In this document: positions 22,345-33,180 of the stretch, piece after piece
How the letters are laid out: each line of letters opens with the position of its first letter
Position numbering within the stretch: position 1 is the first letter of the stretch
NCBI RefSeq assembly: GCF_040183065.1
Contig: NC_091122.1
Location: 159,303,455 to 159,367,454 of the forward strand
From: Periplaneta americana
Lineage: Eukaryota; Arthropoda; Insecta; Blattodea; Blattidae
Direction: 5' to 3'
DNA length: 64,000 nt
Translations under genes and position numbers: made by a program
Notes under the pieces: model-generated
What the model was told of the DNA's origin: nothing
Seen by the model: the letters and a program-made list of their open reading frames with translations, nothing else
The model's database searches: none

Positions 22345-22560
22345 CAATATGCGCAGTTCAATAGTTAGCACGTTTGCCTGCTTTCGGCCGTGCGTTCGAT
22401 TCCCGCTGGGACTGGTTACCTGGTTGGGTCTTTTCCGACATTTTCTTCATTTATAAGGCTAATGTGCGATAATCCCATAGCGAATCCTCGGCCTCATCTC
22501 GCTATCACCAATATCTATTCTAAATAACCTAGTAGTTCATATGCTGTTTGTCGTTTATAA
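22345..22560 (+). mobile_element. tRNA-derived SINE, decayed, same family as 8634
   Basis: Head with caatagttagcacgtttgcc and cgttcgattcccgctggg, then ggttacctggttgggt, gcgaatcctcggcctcatct and ctaaataacctagtagttca. Matches 8634-8899 throughout but with many substitutions and a lost tail. Confidence 0.85.
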
Positions 22561-22764
22561 ACAAAGGTGGACTATTAGCTGTGTGCACGAACAGTTCTAG
22601 GAGAGTACAGCTACATAAATAGTAGTTTATGTAGACTACAAGTTGTTCCTAAAATAGGTAGTCAAGGCTAAGTTGCAATCCCTGTAAGGATACATAACTT
22701 GAAATAACATTAAATCTCTACATAAATTACTTACATATCTACAAATTTGGATAATAACATATGA

Positions 22765-22862
22765 TAATATTTTAAGACCTTACGTAATTTATGTAAAGCG
22801 TAAAAAGTAATGGCCTAAGAACCAAGAAGTTTATGCCCACAGAGTCTTTGCTTCAGATATTA
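22765..22862. repeat. left arm of a ~95-bp inverted repeat
   Basis: Matches the reverse complement of 24549-24653 with modest divergence (core cctaagaaccaagaagttt). The two arms flank a 1.7-kb region containing a Harbinger-like MITE. Confidence 0.8.
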
Positions 22863-23236
22863 GTAGACTATAAATTTTCTTCCCGGGTAATTGATACCAT
22901 ATTACGAACGAATATTCAGTATTTTCAAAATTGCTTCTTTATCTTCTTCTACTGATAACGATCGCATCCCACATGGATTCCGGCAAATTTTAGAACGATA
23001 TTAAACATTAAGAAGCAACTTGTCTAAAAGAAAGAAACCCTGAAATCAAACCTATAGTCCTTCAGGTTGTGGAGGGAAATTTCCTGCTCAGCTTCACTTA
23101 TGCATGGACAACCTTTGCATCATTACCCCTCTTTCGATGCATCCTAGTAGGGGAAGACAAGTAACCCCTAAGCAGGGAAATCTTCCCGTCGAGCGCGCTT
23201 GCCCCTACAGGCTTGAATATGAACCACTGTGTCTAA

Positions 23237-24065
23237 AGGTACGGTCACACGTCGCTACTTTTGCTGCGCAACTTTTATACTGCAGCTGCAAAAGTTGCGT
23301 GTCGTGTTCACACGTAAGCCAAAAGTAGCGCGCTGCACGCTACTTTTCGTGCTGCGCAACCCGAGTGCTGCAAAAGTTGCAACTGGAGGTTGCGAGTCTG
23401 TTCACACACAAGGCGCTACTTTTGCAGCCGCAGTCATGCTGCAGGTTTCCATCTCCGTGTTGACTTCTCAATATACATTTTGTGGTTATGTTCGCATTAT
23501 TAATAAACTCATGCGAAAGCTTACTTATCTATTATTTGCTTTTCTGTCCTAACTAGTATTCAGAAATTGGCATTATTTTGACTATAAAGCTTTTAAAAAC
23601 GCCTATATATACTTAAATGATAACCAACAGCATATTCACGTAATCAATGTTGGCAACCCTCCTGTTTGAAACTACACTACGGAAAATTAAAAAAAATGAA
23701 TTACATCGTCAGCAAATATGCTCAGACTGTGTTGTGCATTTAATAACTGTTACAAATAATTTATTTTGATCACATCTAACATTAAAATATATCCAAACAA
23801 TAAAAGTATCATTGCCACATTTGAGTGGCAACACTGGTCGCAACCGCAGCAAAAGTTTCAACAAAACCGATATCAAAAATGCTGCGGCTGCAACCCTGAG
23901 AACCCTGTTCACACGTCGCTACTTTTAAGCTGCGCGCAGCATGGAAAAGTAGCGGGCAGCAGGTTCGGCAGCCGCTACTTTTCGGGTTGCACCGTTGTTC
24001 ACACGTCGCAGTACGACTTTTTTTGTACTGCAGCGCTGCAAAAGTAGCGACGTGTGACCGTACCT
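23237..24065. mobile_element. Harbinger-like MITE with TAA TSD
   Basis: 829-bp element with ~28-bp terminal inverted repeats beginning aggtacggtcacacgtcgct, flanked by TAA at 23234-23236 and 24066-24068. A 3-bp TWA target is characteristic of PIF/Harbinger. The ends carry several degenerate copies of gttcacacgtcgctactttt, so each terminus is a cluster of sub-repeats. The middle (about 23460-23880) is AT-rich with no transposase visible. The overlapping ORFs read through repeated CG-rich ends and are not genes. Confidence 0.88.
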
Positions 24066-24548
24066 TAAGTCTGACACCGCAAGCGCAGAGGGGAGGGTCA
24101 CCCTCCCCCCCCCCCAGATACACCAAAATGTAAGATTTTTGCGTAAAAAAAGAAACAAGTAGAACCTTTTTCACATGGAAAGTCTTAATAGTAATTTTCT
24201 TTTCCTGCAAAAGAATACTGATTCATATAATTGTGCATGTCATACGAGTGGACGCTGCGCGCTGGCCTATTACGAATTTATATTATTCACGTATCTTTTT
24301 TCCTTTACTTAACTTGTAAACACAGTTTATCGCGGTAGAAGTTGTCCTTGAAAATCTGTAAAAGATTATATTGCTGCCTGTCATCGTTATTCAGTTTTAT
24401 TTCACAATTACATAATAAAAAATGTAAATAGGACTAAGTGGAACCAAAGTTCTTTTTAGCTTTCGTTTATTGCTCATGCAGAAACTCATTATCCATAGTA
24501 CACAGTATATTGCAAAGTAGGCCTACGTACCGATCAGTTACAATTAAC

Positions 24549-24653
24549 GAATACTTCTATCTGAAGCAAAAACTCTGTGGACAAAAACTTCTTGGTTCTT
24601 AGGTCATTCCTTTTTACACTTTACATAAATTACGTAGCAAAAGTCATTAAATA
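24549..24653. repeat. right arm of the inverted repeat paired with 22765-22862
   Basis: Reverse complement of the left arm, ending just before the LINE reverse-transcriptase fragment that starts near 24645. Confidence 0.8.
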
Positions 24654-25259
24654 TTCTAAACACCACCTATACGCTGATGACTTACAACTTTACATTCAAT
24701 CTCGAACTTGTGTTGTGACCAGAATTAATGAAGATCTAGCATCTGTAGCTTAATGGGCGCAGAAATTTGGACTCAGGCTAAATCCAGACAAATCGCAAGC
24801 TATAATAAGGGACACCAACGAGCATAAATAATAACACAATTACATATAGCAAAACAGTAATAAAAAAAATAGGAGTATATTTAGATTTAATAATTTTTCA
24901 AAATGAAGTGACCTACATATCTAAGAAAACTTTTCTATAAATCATTCTCCCAAACACTTGACCAACGTTCTACCTCTTAGCCTCAAAATGAATCTCATTC
25001 AAACTTTAGTGATGCCCCATTTCGATTATTGGGGTTTTCTATTCACGAACCTTAATACTGATCTTGTCCACAGACTAGAGCGTGTTCACAATTCTACGTT
25101 CATTTCATTTGTAACATTAGAAAATTCGATCATGTAACATCGTCACTAGAACTGTTGTCTTGAAATCCACTTAAAGATAGAAGACTCTTCAGTGCCCTTA
25201 TTACTATTTAAAATCACCCACATTTTCACGCCCTCTTACAGACCGATTATTTAGTCATG
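24645..25259 (+). mobile_element. CR1/Jockey-like LINE reverse-transcriptase relic, first part
   Basis: Plus-strand reading HLYADDLQLYIQSRTCVVTR, then AQKFGLRLNPDKSQAII. YADD is the RT catalytic box. Further on come MNLIQTLVMPHFDYWGF and RLERVHNS. Stops and frameshifts throughout. Its C-terminal continuation appears at 26229-26460, beyond an inserted block. Confidence 0.8.
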
Positions 25260-25607
25260 ACAGCTCAGCGACGCGAAAGAGAGGAAGTAATAGGAGTAGT
25301 GGGGAGAGTTCCGGAGTAGAGATAAGGGCGAGCGGTCGGTAAAGGAATGCAGTACAGATTAACTGAACTGGAAACACAACGCTATTATACCGCATGCGTG
25401 ACATCTGATCGCTCTGACTGCAGGCAACAGACTAACCTGAACATCCCTTGGTGTAACTTAATGGACTCGCCTGACCAAGGCGCACATTGCCGGGGACTGT
25501 CAAGACTAAATAATCATAATGTATCTAGCATCTCGTTTTGTTCACATTTCACTACCGGTACCTCGAAACCGGAACATCTACCTTCTCTTTTTCCTTTGCA
25601 CAGAATC
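25260..25607. other. sequence between two LINEs, origin unclear
   Basis: GC-richer stretch placed between the interrupted CR1-like LINE and the (TAAG) LINE fragment. It could be 5' UTR of the inserted LINE joined by internal deletion. The open frame 25347-26204 spans this segment and the LINE; its N-terminal part has no recognised family. Confidence 0.3.
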
Positions 25608-26228
25608 TTTGGAGCAACAGTAACAAATATACATGACACTCGGGAGGAAATTAAACGCAGAATAAATATGGGAAATGCGTGTTATTATTCGGTTGAGAAG
25701 CTCTTATCATCCAGTCTGCTGTCCAAAAATCTGAAAGTTAGAATTTATAAAACAGTTATATTACCGGTTGTTCTCTATTGTTGTGAAACTTGGACTCTCA
25801 CTCTGAGAGAGGAACATAGGTTAAGGGTGTTTGAGAATAAGGTGTTTAGGAAAATATTTGGGGCTAAGCGGGATGAAGTTACAGGAGAATGGAGAAAGTT
25901 ACACAACGCAGAACTGCACGCATTGTATTCTTCACCTGACATAATTAGGAACATTAAATCCAAACGTTTGAGATGGGCAGGGCATGTAGCACGTATGGGC
26001 GAATCCAGAAATGCATATAGAGTGTTAGTTGGGAGACCGGAGGGAAAAAGACCTTTAGGGAGGCCGAGACGTAGATGGGAGGAAAATATTAAAATGGATT
26101 TGAGGGAGGTGGGATATGATGATAGAGACTGGATTAATCTTGCACAGGATAGGGACCGATGGCGGGCTTATGTGAGGGCGGAAATGAACCTTCGGGTTCC
26201 TTAAAAGCCATTTGTAAGTAAGTAAGTA
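25608..26228 (+). mobile_element. (TAAG)-tailed LINE C-terminal fragment, still open
   Basis: Reads FGATVTNIHDTREEIKRRIN, then LKVRIYKTVILPVVLYCCET, VFRKIFGAKRDEVTGEWRKL and GRPRRRWEENIKMDLREVGY, ending LRVP with stop, then a taagtaagta tail. No internal stop, so it is a young copy. It, with 25260-25607, splits an older CR1-like LINE. Confidence 0.9.
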
Positions 26229-26463
26229 CAGAATATCCTTATACTCATAATCTTTCAGCATATCGATTCCACTCATCTGGAATTCTCTCTCTGACCATGT
26301 CAGAGATTGTTGGACAATATCAAAATTTAAATTTAAATTAAAGAGTCACATTCTAGATCATGGAACTACTTGTTAAACACCTGTCAGGTTGCACAACTTC
26401 TGCTTAACCAATAACATAATATTGCAACTGTGGCATTGTCAGTTTCACCCTTAATATGGAATG

Positions 26464-26527
<64 letters not shown>

Positions 26528-26530
26528 CAT
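26229..26530 (+). mobile_element. CR1/Jockey-like LINE relic, second part, with (ATT)n tail
   Basis: The plus strand reads YSYNLSAYRFHSSGILSLTM and related frames, the usual C-terminal FNSLP/IWNSL-type ending of CR1-like ORF2, then a short 3' UTR and (ATT)n at 26465-26527. It continues the LINE of 24645-25259. Confidence 0.65.
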
Positions 26531-26542
26531 CATCATCATCAT
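26465..26542. repeat. (ATT)n / (ATC)n microsatellite
   Basis: ATT run followed by ATC units at the LINE 3' end. The poly-Tyr translation over it is meaningless. Confidence 0.97.
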
Positions 26543-26619
26543 TCCTATTACTGTTATTTCAACTATCTTTTTTTCTTGTATTTTGTATTATTAAAAAAAA
26601 AAATAAATAAAATAATCGC

Positions 26620-27830
26620 ATCGTATACGTTTAGGGGGCGAAACCATTCCGAAAGATAACATATGTAAATACCTAGAAATAACTTTTAGCAGCGATCTCG
26701 GTTGGGGGGAACACGTTACTAACACAGCGGGAAAATCATGGAGAACGTTACACTTTGTGATGAGGGTACTAAAAAAAGGCTCTGATAAATCCAAAGAGAT
26801 TGCATATAAGTTACTAGTTCGTCCAGTAATGGAATATGGCGTTGCATGTTGGGATCCTTACAGGTTAGAAATATTAATACATTCGAAAAGATTCAAAAAA
26901 CGGTCTCTCAAGGGTTGTCGTAATAATTCAACATTAAAATGGGACACACTCACGGACAGAGAACGCGAATTCGATTATGCGCAATGTTCAAAACATTCAG
27001 AGGTTAACCTGCCTGGAGAGACATAAAAAATAGATTGCAGCCGCCAAATTACTCTTCAAGGAGCGACCACTCACATAAATCGAGGGAAAGAAGACAGAGG
27101 ATGGACATTGGAAAGTATTCTTTTCTCAATCTACTTTCAGGGACTGGAATGCTTTACCTGCAGACTTACTAAAGGATTTACCAATAACAAAAAATGTATT
27201 TAAAAATAGGCTTAAGGACTTTACTAATAGACGGTAGTATATTATACACACTATTTAAAGGGTGTAATTGATGTTTTGTTATTTGAAGTGTTGTATCAGT
27301 GAAGTGTGTTGTATCAGTGAAGTGTGTTTGTGTCAGTGAAATTTTATAGTTTATAGTGGTAGTGCAAAGTATTTTAACAATGAAATGTTTTTGAAGTGTT
27401 AGTGAAATCAGGATAGTGTCAGTGAAATGTGTCATAGTTCCAGTGCAGTGAGTGAGTTGACAGCGGGTACTTGTGCATGTATGGACATATCATACTCGTG
27501 GGTTTTATTAGTACTTAGGGTTAAGATACAAATTTGATTTACTTTAAATGAGGATGCTCCTTGTTAATATTATTATACTAATGTTATTATTAATTTATTA
27601 ATTGTCATTATTGATTGTAATTAGTTACCACTGCCACCGGGTATTTACCCATTTGCAGTGTGAATATATACATGCAATAAGTGCTCCTGTTGATTCTCTA
27701 TTGGACTTTAATGTAATTTATATTATTTTTATCACTGTTTGTATTTGTTATATTTACATGTTCTACCTGTTACGATGGAAGAGAAGATCCTACGGTCGTA
27801 ATTCTGTCACAAATAAATAAATAGTTAAAA
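26620..27830 (+). mobile_element. CR1-like LINE 3' end (ORF2 tail and 3' UTR)
   Basis: Reads KYLEITFSSDLGWGEHVTNT, then KEIAYKLLVRPVMEYGVACW, STLKWDTLTDRE, RRQRMDIGKYSF and DWNALPADLLK in several frames. VRPVMEYG.A.WDPY is a hallmark of the C-terminal end of RT ORF2 in CR1/Jockey-like LINEs. Frameshifts are present. The 3' UTR has a gtgttgtatcagtgaagtgt direct repeat near 27290-27330 and ends in gaagatcctacggtcgtaat and (aaat)n, similar in layout to the 5055-5815 element. Confidence 0.8.
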
Positions 27831-27955
27831 ATCGCTGGCTATGATAATACGCAAGGAACAGGATGAACCAGCATTAAGGCTGCGTGCAAATTAAGCCTAG
27901 CACATTTTGTCCTCTAGCAATGTGTTACGCGTTGTCTTAGTTGCAATCTGTAGAT

Positions 27956-28862
27956 CAGTGATCGCCAAAAGCTGTGTCGTGACACATGCCCCTGTCTCCA
28001 CTCAAGCGTAACCATGACATCATACCCCCACCTTCTGTTTACAGCCTTCACTTCGATATAAGTAAAGACATTTATCAGCAGCGGACGTACGCATGTAATG
28101 TTACAAGCGTGTAGGATAATATGTTTCGATGTCTTTTCCAAAACAGAAAACAGATAACATGAAAACTTAATTTTGAGGAGCTATGGAGGAAAAGTATTTA
28201 TTTTGTGCAGATGGCAAAAATATGAGATAATTTGTTGTAAAATTTTAAATGAAGTATAAAAGAACAATGTACGTTGTCATTATTCTTCTTGTTTTGAAGA
28301 ATACCACGCCCTTACTTGTAACTTGAATATTTCATTAATAAACGAACAATAAAGAGTATCGGCTTCTATGTCTTAATCGGGTAAAATACTTCGACTTTTT
28401 TTTTCGACGCATGTAGTGTAATTTGAATATTTCATTAATAAATAAACAATAAAAAGTATCGGCTTTTATGTCTTAATTGGAGTAAAATACTTCCACGTTT
28501 TTTTAAGTATGTAGTGTAATTTACAACTTCGTGACCAGCCTGGTACGTTTTTCTAATTTCAAATATCTGCTGATGGTAAAGTACACGTTCTTTTCATGAT
28601 AAATGGGAAAATAAATTCATTTTATTTCATTAATAATACAAAAATAACGAATAGGAGGTTAAAAAATTAACATGGAAAAAATGTGTATAGTTAATAAGTA
28701 GAAGAATATTATATTGCTTTCGTTTTTTGGTCACAGTCCGTCTCTGCACTGTTATTCACTGCATTACCTGAGGAGATACCCACTCCACACCTCTCCCTGC
28801 GATTGTGGTGTGCGGGTTGCATTTCTATTACGTCTCAATTTCGTGGTGTTTGGCAACCACTG
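27956..28862. mobile_element. non-autonomous hAT element with 8-bp TSD
   Basis: 907 bp. Ends cagtgatcgccaaaagc and the inverse of cagtggttgccaaacac, flanked by an exact 8-bp duplication ctgtagat (27948-27955 and 28863-28870), the hAT hallmark. No transposase. An internal ~108-bp direct duplication lies at 28318-28535 (ttcattaataaa... agtatcggctt). Confidence 0.93.
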
Positions 28863-29037
28863 CTGTAGATTGTAGGTTCGTTGTTGGCGATAAAGAAGCA
28901 GAGCTGGAGTTAGGATTTAAGACCATATAAAAGTGGCAAAATATTCCACAATTATTTCTACTACACAACCTAAAAGATATCCAGCACATTTTTTAAGGCC
29001 TTAAATATCCGTTTCCCATTCGTACATTCGTAACATA

Positions 29038-29450
29038 CCGGGTGGTGCAAAAGTCACTTTGTACCTTACATTAAATTTAACTTCTGTCATAGTTACTTAA
29101 TGATTTCAATTCTTTTTATGTTAAAATTATTTTTCTGCATTAACACATATGTCTAGTTGAAGTCTGTGTGAAGCACTACGATACATACGAAGATACATCT
29201 CAGTATTCCTGTCCAACAACTTGAAGGCGTCCTCAAAGTAATACTTCAGCTCTTTAGACTTTCTCGTTTCTTCCATATACTGAGACTTTCACCGCACCCC
29301 ATAGGTAGAAAACCATTAGAGCTATATCGGGCGAACGTGGTGCATTTCAATGGCTAAAGGACGACCTAAAAGGTTAAAAACTTGGCCCAAGTACACACGA
29401 ACATCTCTAGGTCCATCATGTTGTTACAGTTTCTTCACCAATGCCAGACA
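29038..29450 (-). pseudogene. mariner-like transposase C-terminal relic
   Basis: The left end ccgggtggtgcaaaagtcac follows a TA, as mariner ends do. Minus-strand frames give QHDGPRDVRVYLGQVFNLLG and DRNTEMYLRMYRSASHRLQL with stops, resembling the HDGA/DFFLWG C-terminal part of insect mariner transposases. No right end found. Confidence 0.5.
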
Positions 29451-29516
29451 GCGTTTTGCTAATTTGACAGAGTTTTTTGTAACCAGGATTTTTATTTAAT
29501 ACCTGACTAAGCCTAT

Positions 29517-29779
29517 TTTATTTTTTTATTTTATTGGGTTATTTTACGACGCTGTATCAACATCTAGGTTATTTAGCGTCTGAATGATATGAAGGGGATA
29601 ATGTCGGTGAAATGAGTCCGGGATCCAGCACCGAAGGTTACCCAGCATTTGCTCGTATTGGGTTGAGGGAAAACCCCGGAAAAAACCTCAACCAGGTAAC
29701 TTGCCCCGACCGGGATTCGAACCCAGGCCACCTGGTTCCGCAGCCAGACGCGCTGACCGTTACTCCACAGGTGTGGACA
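29517..29779 (-). mobile_element. tRNA-derived SINE, near full length
   Basis: Minus strand: gtccacacctgtggagtaac, B box gggttcgaatcccggtcggg, acctggttgagg, ggtaaccttcggtgctggat and acgctaaataacctagatgt, ending tacagcgtcgtaaaataacc. Flanks actaagcctat (29506-29516) and actaagcttat (29780-29790) match at 10 of 11 bases, a probable TSD. Same family as 40801-41063. Confidence 0.88.
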
Positions 29780-29790
29780 ACTAAGCTTAT

Positions 29791-31210
29791 CGAATGCAAT
29801 TTTAGCAATACTGTGAGTTTCTGAAGACAAATTTGAAATTTGATCTCTCAGAAAAAGTGAATAAGTAGATACTCCCGAAGAATTACTTGGAGTCTCCAAA
29901 TGTGTTATAATTTCAGGTATAATTTAGAGATGCACTTCAGAATATACTGCATCTTTTTCTCGATGCCATCTTCAGAAAAACATTACTGAGCTATCGCAAT
30001 GCTAGCTGCATCTTCAGTATTTAGGGAATTTAACACTATTATCACTCGAATGAAATGTTCCGCATAGTATTATTAATTAGCTAAAGGAAAATTATAATTT
30101 AATACCACATTCACGAGTAAAATATGCATTTTTGCATTACAAATTTAAAATATGCTTCTTCACCTGGAATATGCATTTATATGCATTATCAAACACCACC
30201 GGTCAAATTTTCTGTGAAGGTGCGACTTACAAATTATATCATTTCCGCATACTTTTAAATATATAAAAAGGAACGTGCATTTCGCATACCAAATCTGTGT
30301 CTAGTTAACCCTTTCTTACCTATAGATACCATATGGCAATAATTAACTTTATAGCATTTATATACTTGTGTGTTACATGTGAAGGTAAATTTTGCTGGAT
30401 AACTTCTATTTCAATACATTTTCATCAATATAGTTTTGTTTCAAATGTTGCCACTCCCGTAACTTGGTCCTAATACAGCTATTTGTTTCAACATGGATTG
30501 CTTGCAAATTTAATTTGGGTTAGAAAGGGTTAACAGCAAGTTGTTCGTCTGAAATAGCCAATATAAGCATGTGGCCCGTCGGTTGCAGACGGTGCTATGT
30601 CGTTGCTTGCTATTTAAAGGAGTTTATCAATTGAAAGCCGCCAAGACCCGTTCAAGGTTAATTATTTATGTGATGATAGGAATGATAGGGCGCAGTCTGC
30701 AGTCACACTCGACTTCTTGGTGCTTCAAGAACATTGCGAGTAGTTGCTACAAACAGTGAAGTATGTAGGGCTAATTCTATTAAACAATACATTCTACATA
30801 TACAATTACGAAGCTTCGACATTCGCCATTATTGCGAGCATAGCATCTTTCCTAAAAGTTTAGTTCTCTTATTTAGTGTTGTCATGGAGGCCATACTGGG
30901 CCATACATCGTATGGGAACCTACAATTTTTTTTAATTAATCCCATGGGGAAAAGAAAATTTTGTCTGTACGGAGCCATACGGCATATGGGTACCTAAGTT
31001 TTGTACGAGAAAATCTGTATAGATCTTAGATCATCTCTTGCTGTTCCTAATATATTTTGTTTGATGTTCATAAACAAAAATGGTCCACCTCTGCAGCACT
31101 GGAATCCAGAATTATATAAAATAATGGTTGAAAAACAAGAAGTGGTGCAAATATACACTCCAAGATTCATCGAACATGTGTGCATCTACAGTGGTGCTAC
31201 ATGGTGTATT
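29791..31210. other. intergenic DNA, unrecognised
   Basis: No family identified. tatgcatttttgcatt-like motifs repeat near 30125-30190. Confidence 0.3.
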
Positions 31211-31455
31211 CTTTAAATCAGCCGTGGCGAAAATGCGATCGTGCGCCGAGCCAGTGTGACCTGCAACGTGCATAGCACCTATGGAGGGAGGCGGACACCC
31301 GAAGGGGAACTGAAGCAACTGTCTGATTTATTAACGGATTTTCATTTTCCTTACGTCAAGCACTTAAATATAATTTTATACAGTATAAGGTTATAAACTA
31401 ATGTTTAGTACGTGTAACGAAGAAAGAAATGAACAAGAAAACATAGGACACATCA

Positions 31456-31734
31456 TCACAACCTGTCTTCGGAATGTCTCTGCGACAGAGTTTCAAAATC
31501 AGGAATTATGTCACTTACTGCCAGTCGTAGTTGATCACGAAGGTATTTGTCTGTCAGTCGTGATCTAAATTTGGTTTTTACTATTTTCATTATTAAAAAT
31601 AATTTTTCACAAACGTAAGTTGTAGCGAACATGGTTTCAAAAGAGCAAGCGAAAGAACGAAGCTTCGGGTATTTATTTTTTGGCAAAGATTTCAAAGGTT
31701 GAACATTTGACAAGTCCTTACATCTAGCTTTCAT
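31456..31734 (-). pseudogene. hAT transposase C-terminal fragment
   Basis: 92-codon open frame within hAT copy 1 that contains the hAT C-terminal (dimerisation) signature around CEKLFLIMKIVKTKFRSRLT and ends DIIPDFETLSQRHSEDRL. Resembles GTF2IRD2/Charlie-type hAT transposases. No DDE catalytic region remains. Confidence 0.75.
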
Positions 31735-31825
31735 TTAACATCACATTGTAAATCTGTGAGTTTAAATTGAAGATCTAACCGCATTATTCGTACATCTGCT
31801 GAAAAAGGATCGACGTACAGAGATG

Positions 31826-31837
31826 ATGATGACGATG

Positions 31838-31886
<49 letters not shown>
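31826..31886. repeat. (GAT)n/(AAT)n microsatellite in hAT copy 1
   Basis: gatgatgatgacgatgat then pure AAT. Located at the same point of the element as the GAT tract in copy 2. Confidence 0.95.
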
Positions 31887-31891
<5 letters not shown>

Positions 31892-32255
31892 AACCTTTTA
31901 ATGTTTCATCAATAACATGTAGTAACGTATAATGCCGTTTTATGTTATACAATCGTCTTCCTCGTAATACTTGTGAACAAATCATACATTTAATATTCTC
32001 ATCACATTGTCAGCAAAAAATGCGTCCTCCCATCCTACTTGAAACTTTCGTTTTTGTAAAGGTACATGGTTTTGAGAGAGACATTGCGACGATACGCCAC
32101 TCGCAGGTCAGAGACAATTACAAATGGAACGGAGTTTGGCTCCAGTGAGTGAGAGGGTGGGGGTTGTGGGAGGTAGGAAGCAAGGAAAATGCACAGCTAT
32201 CATTGCGAGCCACAATGTGCTCGTGAGTTACATTTTCGCCACGGCTGCTTTAAAT

Positions 32256-32486
32256 CAAACTTGTGTAATTAAAATGTAAAGCAAAACAATTTCTTTACTT
32301 CTTCTTTAATATTAAAAAAAAAAATCAATAAATGACAGTCGGAGAGATAGAGAGAAGAGAGCAAAATGTATTTCAAGGGAAAAAACAAGGGTTGGGGCGT
32401 ATGGCCAAGAAAAAATTACCATGACAGCACTGCTCTTATTTCAAGAAAACTGAACAATAGGAAAAACGAGTGCAAGTCAGCTGCGA
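32256..32486. other. intergenic DNA, unrecognised
   Basis: No features identified. Confidence 0.3.
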
Positions 32487-32752
32487 TGCGACTTCAAACA
32501 GGAGGGGCTCGCGACAGTAGCAGTTTGGCTGTGCGCATGCGCGGACTTCTCATGCAGTGCCAGCGTCATCCTCACCTGAATTTATTTTCGTGTGTACTTC
32601 CCAGGTCAAATCAGGAAGTTTCCTTCATGCCCCGGTTACACACCTTGCATATATGAAAGGTAAGGTTTGGTTAGTTTATGTTTTTATTAACCAAGTTCGC
32701 GCATGCGCGTACAGCCAAGATCATCCTGTCGCGAGCCGCAAGTCTTCAAACG
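32487..32752. mobile_element. fold-back MITE (~55-bp arms)
   Basis: Arms 32487-32545 and 32696-32752 are imperfect inverted repeats (shared ggctcgcgacag, ttggctgt, gcgcatgcgcg). No coding capacity. TSD not resolved. Confidence 0.75.
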
Positions 32753-33180
32753 ACTAAACTAATTTCTTACTATCATTTTCAGAAATTAATTTGAGTGGCT
32801 CAATGCCAGAGTTGCCAAAGCCACAATCACATTCAAAAAAGTTATTGAAGTCTAAACTCAGACCTCGTTTTTTAAAACTACCTATAGGCTCTCAATTGGA
32901 AATTGTTTCTCATTTACTCTAATCTAATATTTATCTAGTACATCTACTTTGGCATACATATAAATTACAATTTAAAGTCATTTTATGCAGAAATCTGGTT
33001 TAGGCAACTCTTGCACTGAGCCACTCATTTAATCATTAGCTTATTGCATTCCGCTTCGGCTCCAGTAGTAATGCCACTAGCTGTAATTCCAGCAGAACCG
33101 GGTTTGATTCCTGTCAAGAAGTGGAGATTTATCTTCTTTACTATTGGGACTCAGCATGTCTTTTACTTGTGTTATGTTGT
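32753..33180. other. intergenic DNA with SINE-like scrap
   Basis: A B-box-like gggtttgattcctgtc lies near 33101-33116. Otherwise unrecognised. Confidence 0.3.

Larger units (their letters stand above)
31219..32247 (-). mobile_element. internally deleted hAT element (GTF2IRD2-like), copy 1
   Basis: 1029 bp with perfect 17-bp terminal inverted repeats (cagccgtggcgaaaatg) and an exact 8-bp TSD ctttaaat (31211-31218, 32248-32255). On the minus strand the right part holds a degraded zinc-finger N-terminus (Cys-x2-Cys ... YNIKRHY), and the left part an open C-terminal dimerisation segment, FATTYVCEKLFLIMKIVKTK then FRSRLTDKYLRDQLRLAV. The catalytic middle is missing, so it cannot move itself. A second copy is at 36276-37292. 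Confidence 0.93.

Noticed and set aside
25347..26204. Longest open frame in the window (285 codons) as a host gene
   Set aside because: From 25608 on it is the C-terminus of the (TAAG)-tailed LINE. The upstream part has no recognised domain and the element ends in a TAAG tail.
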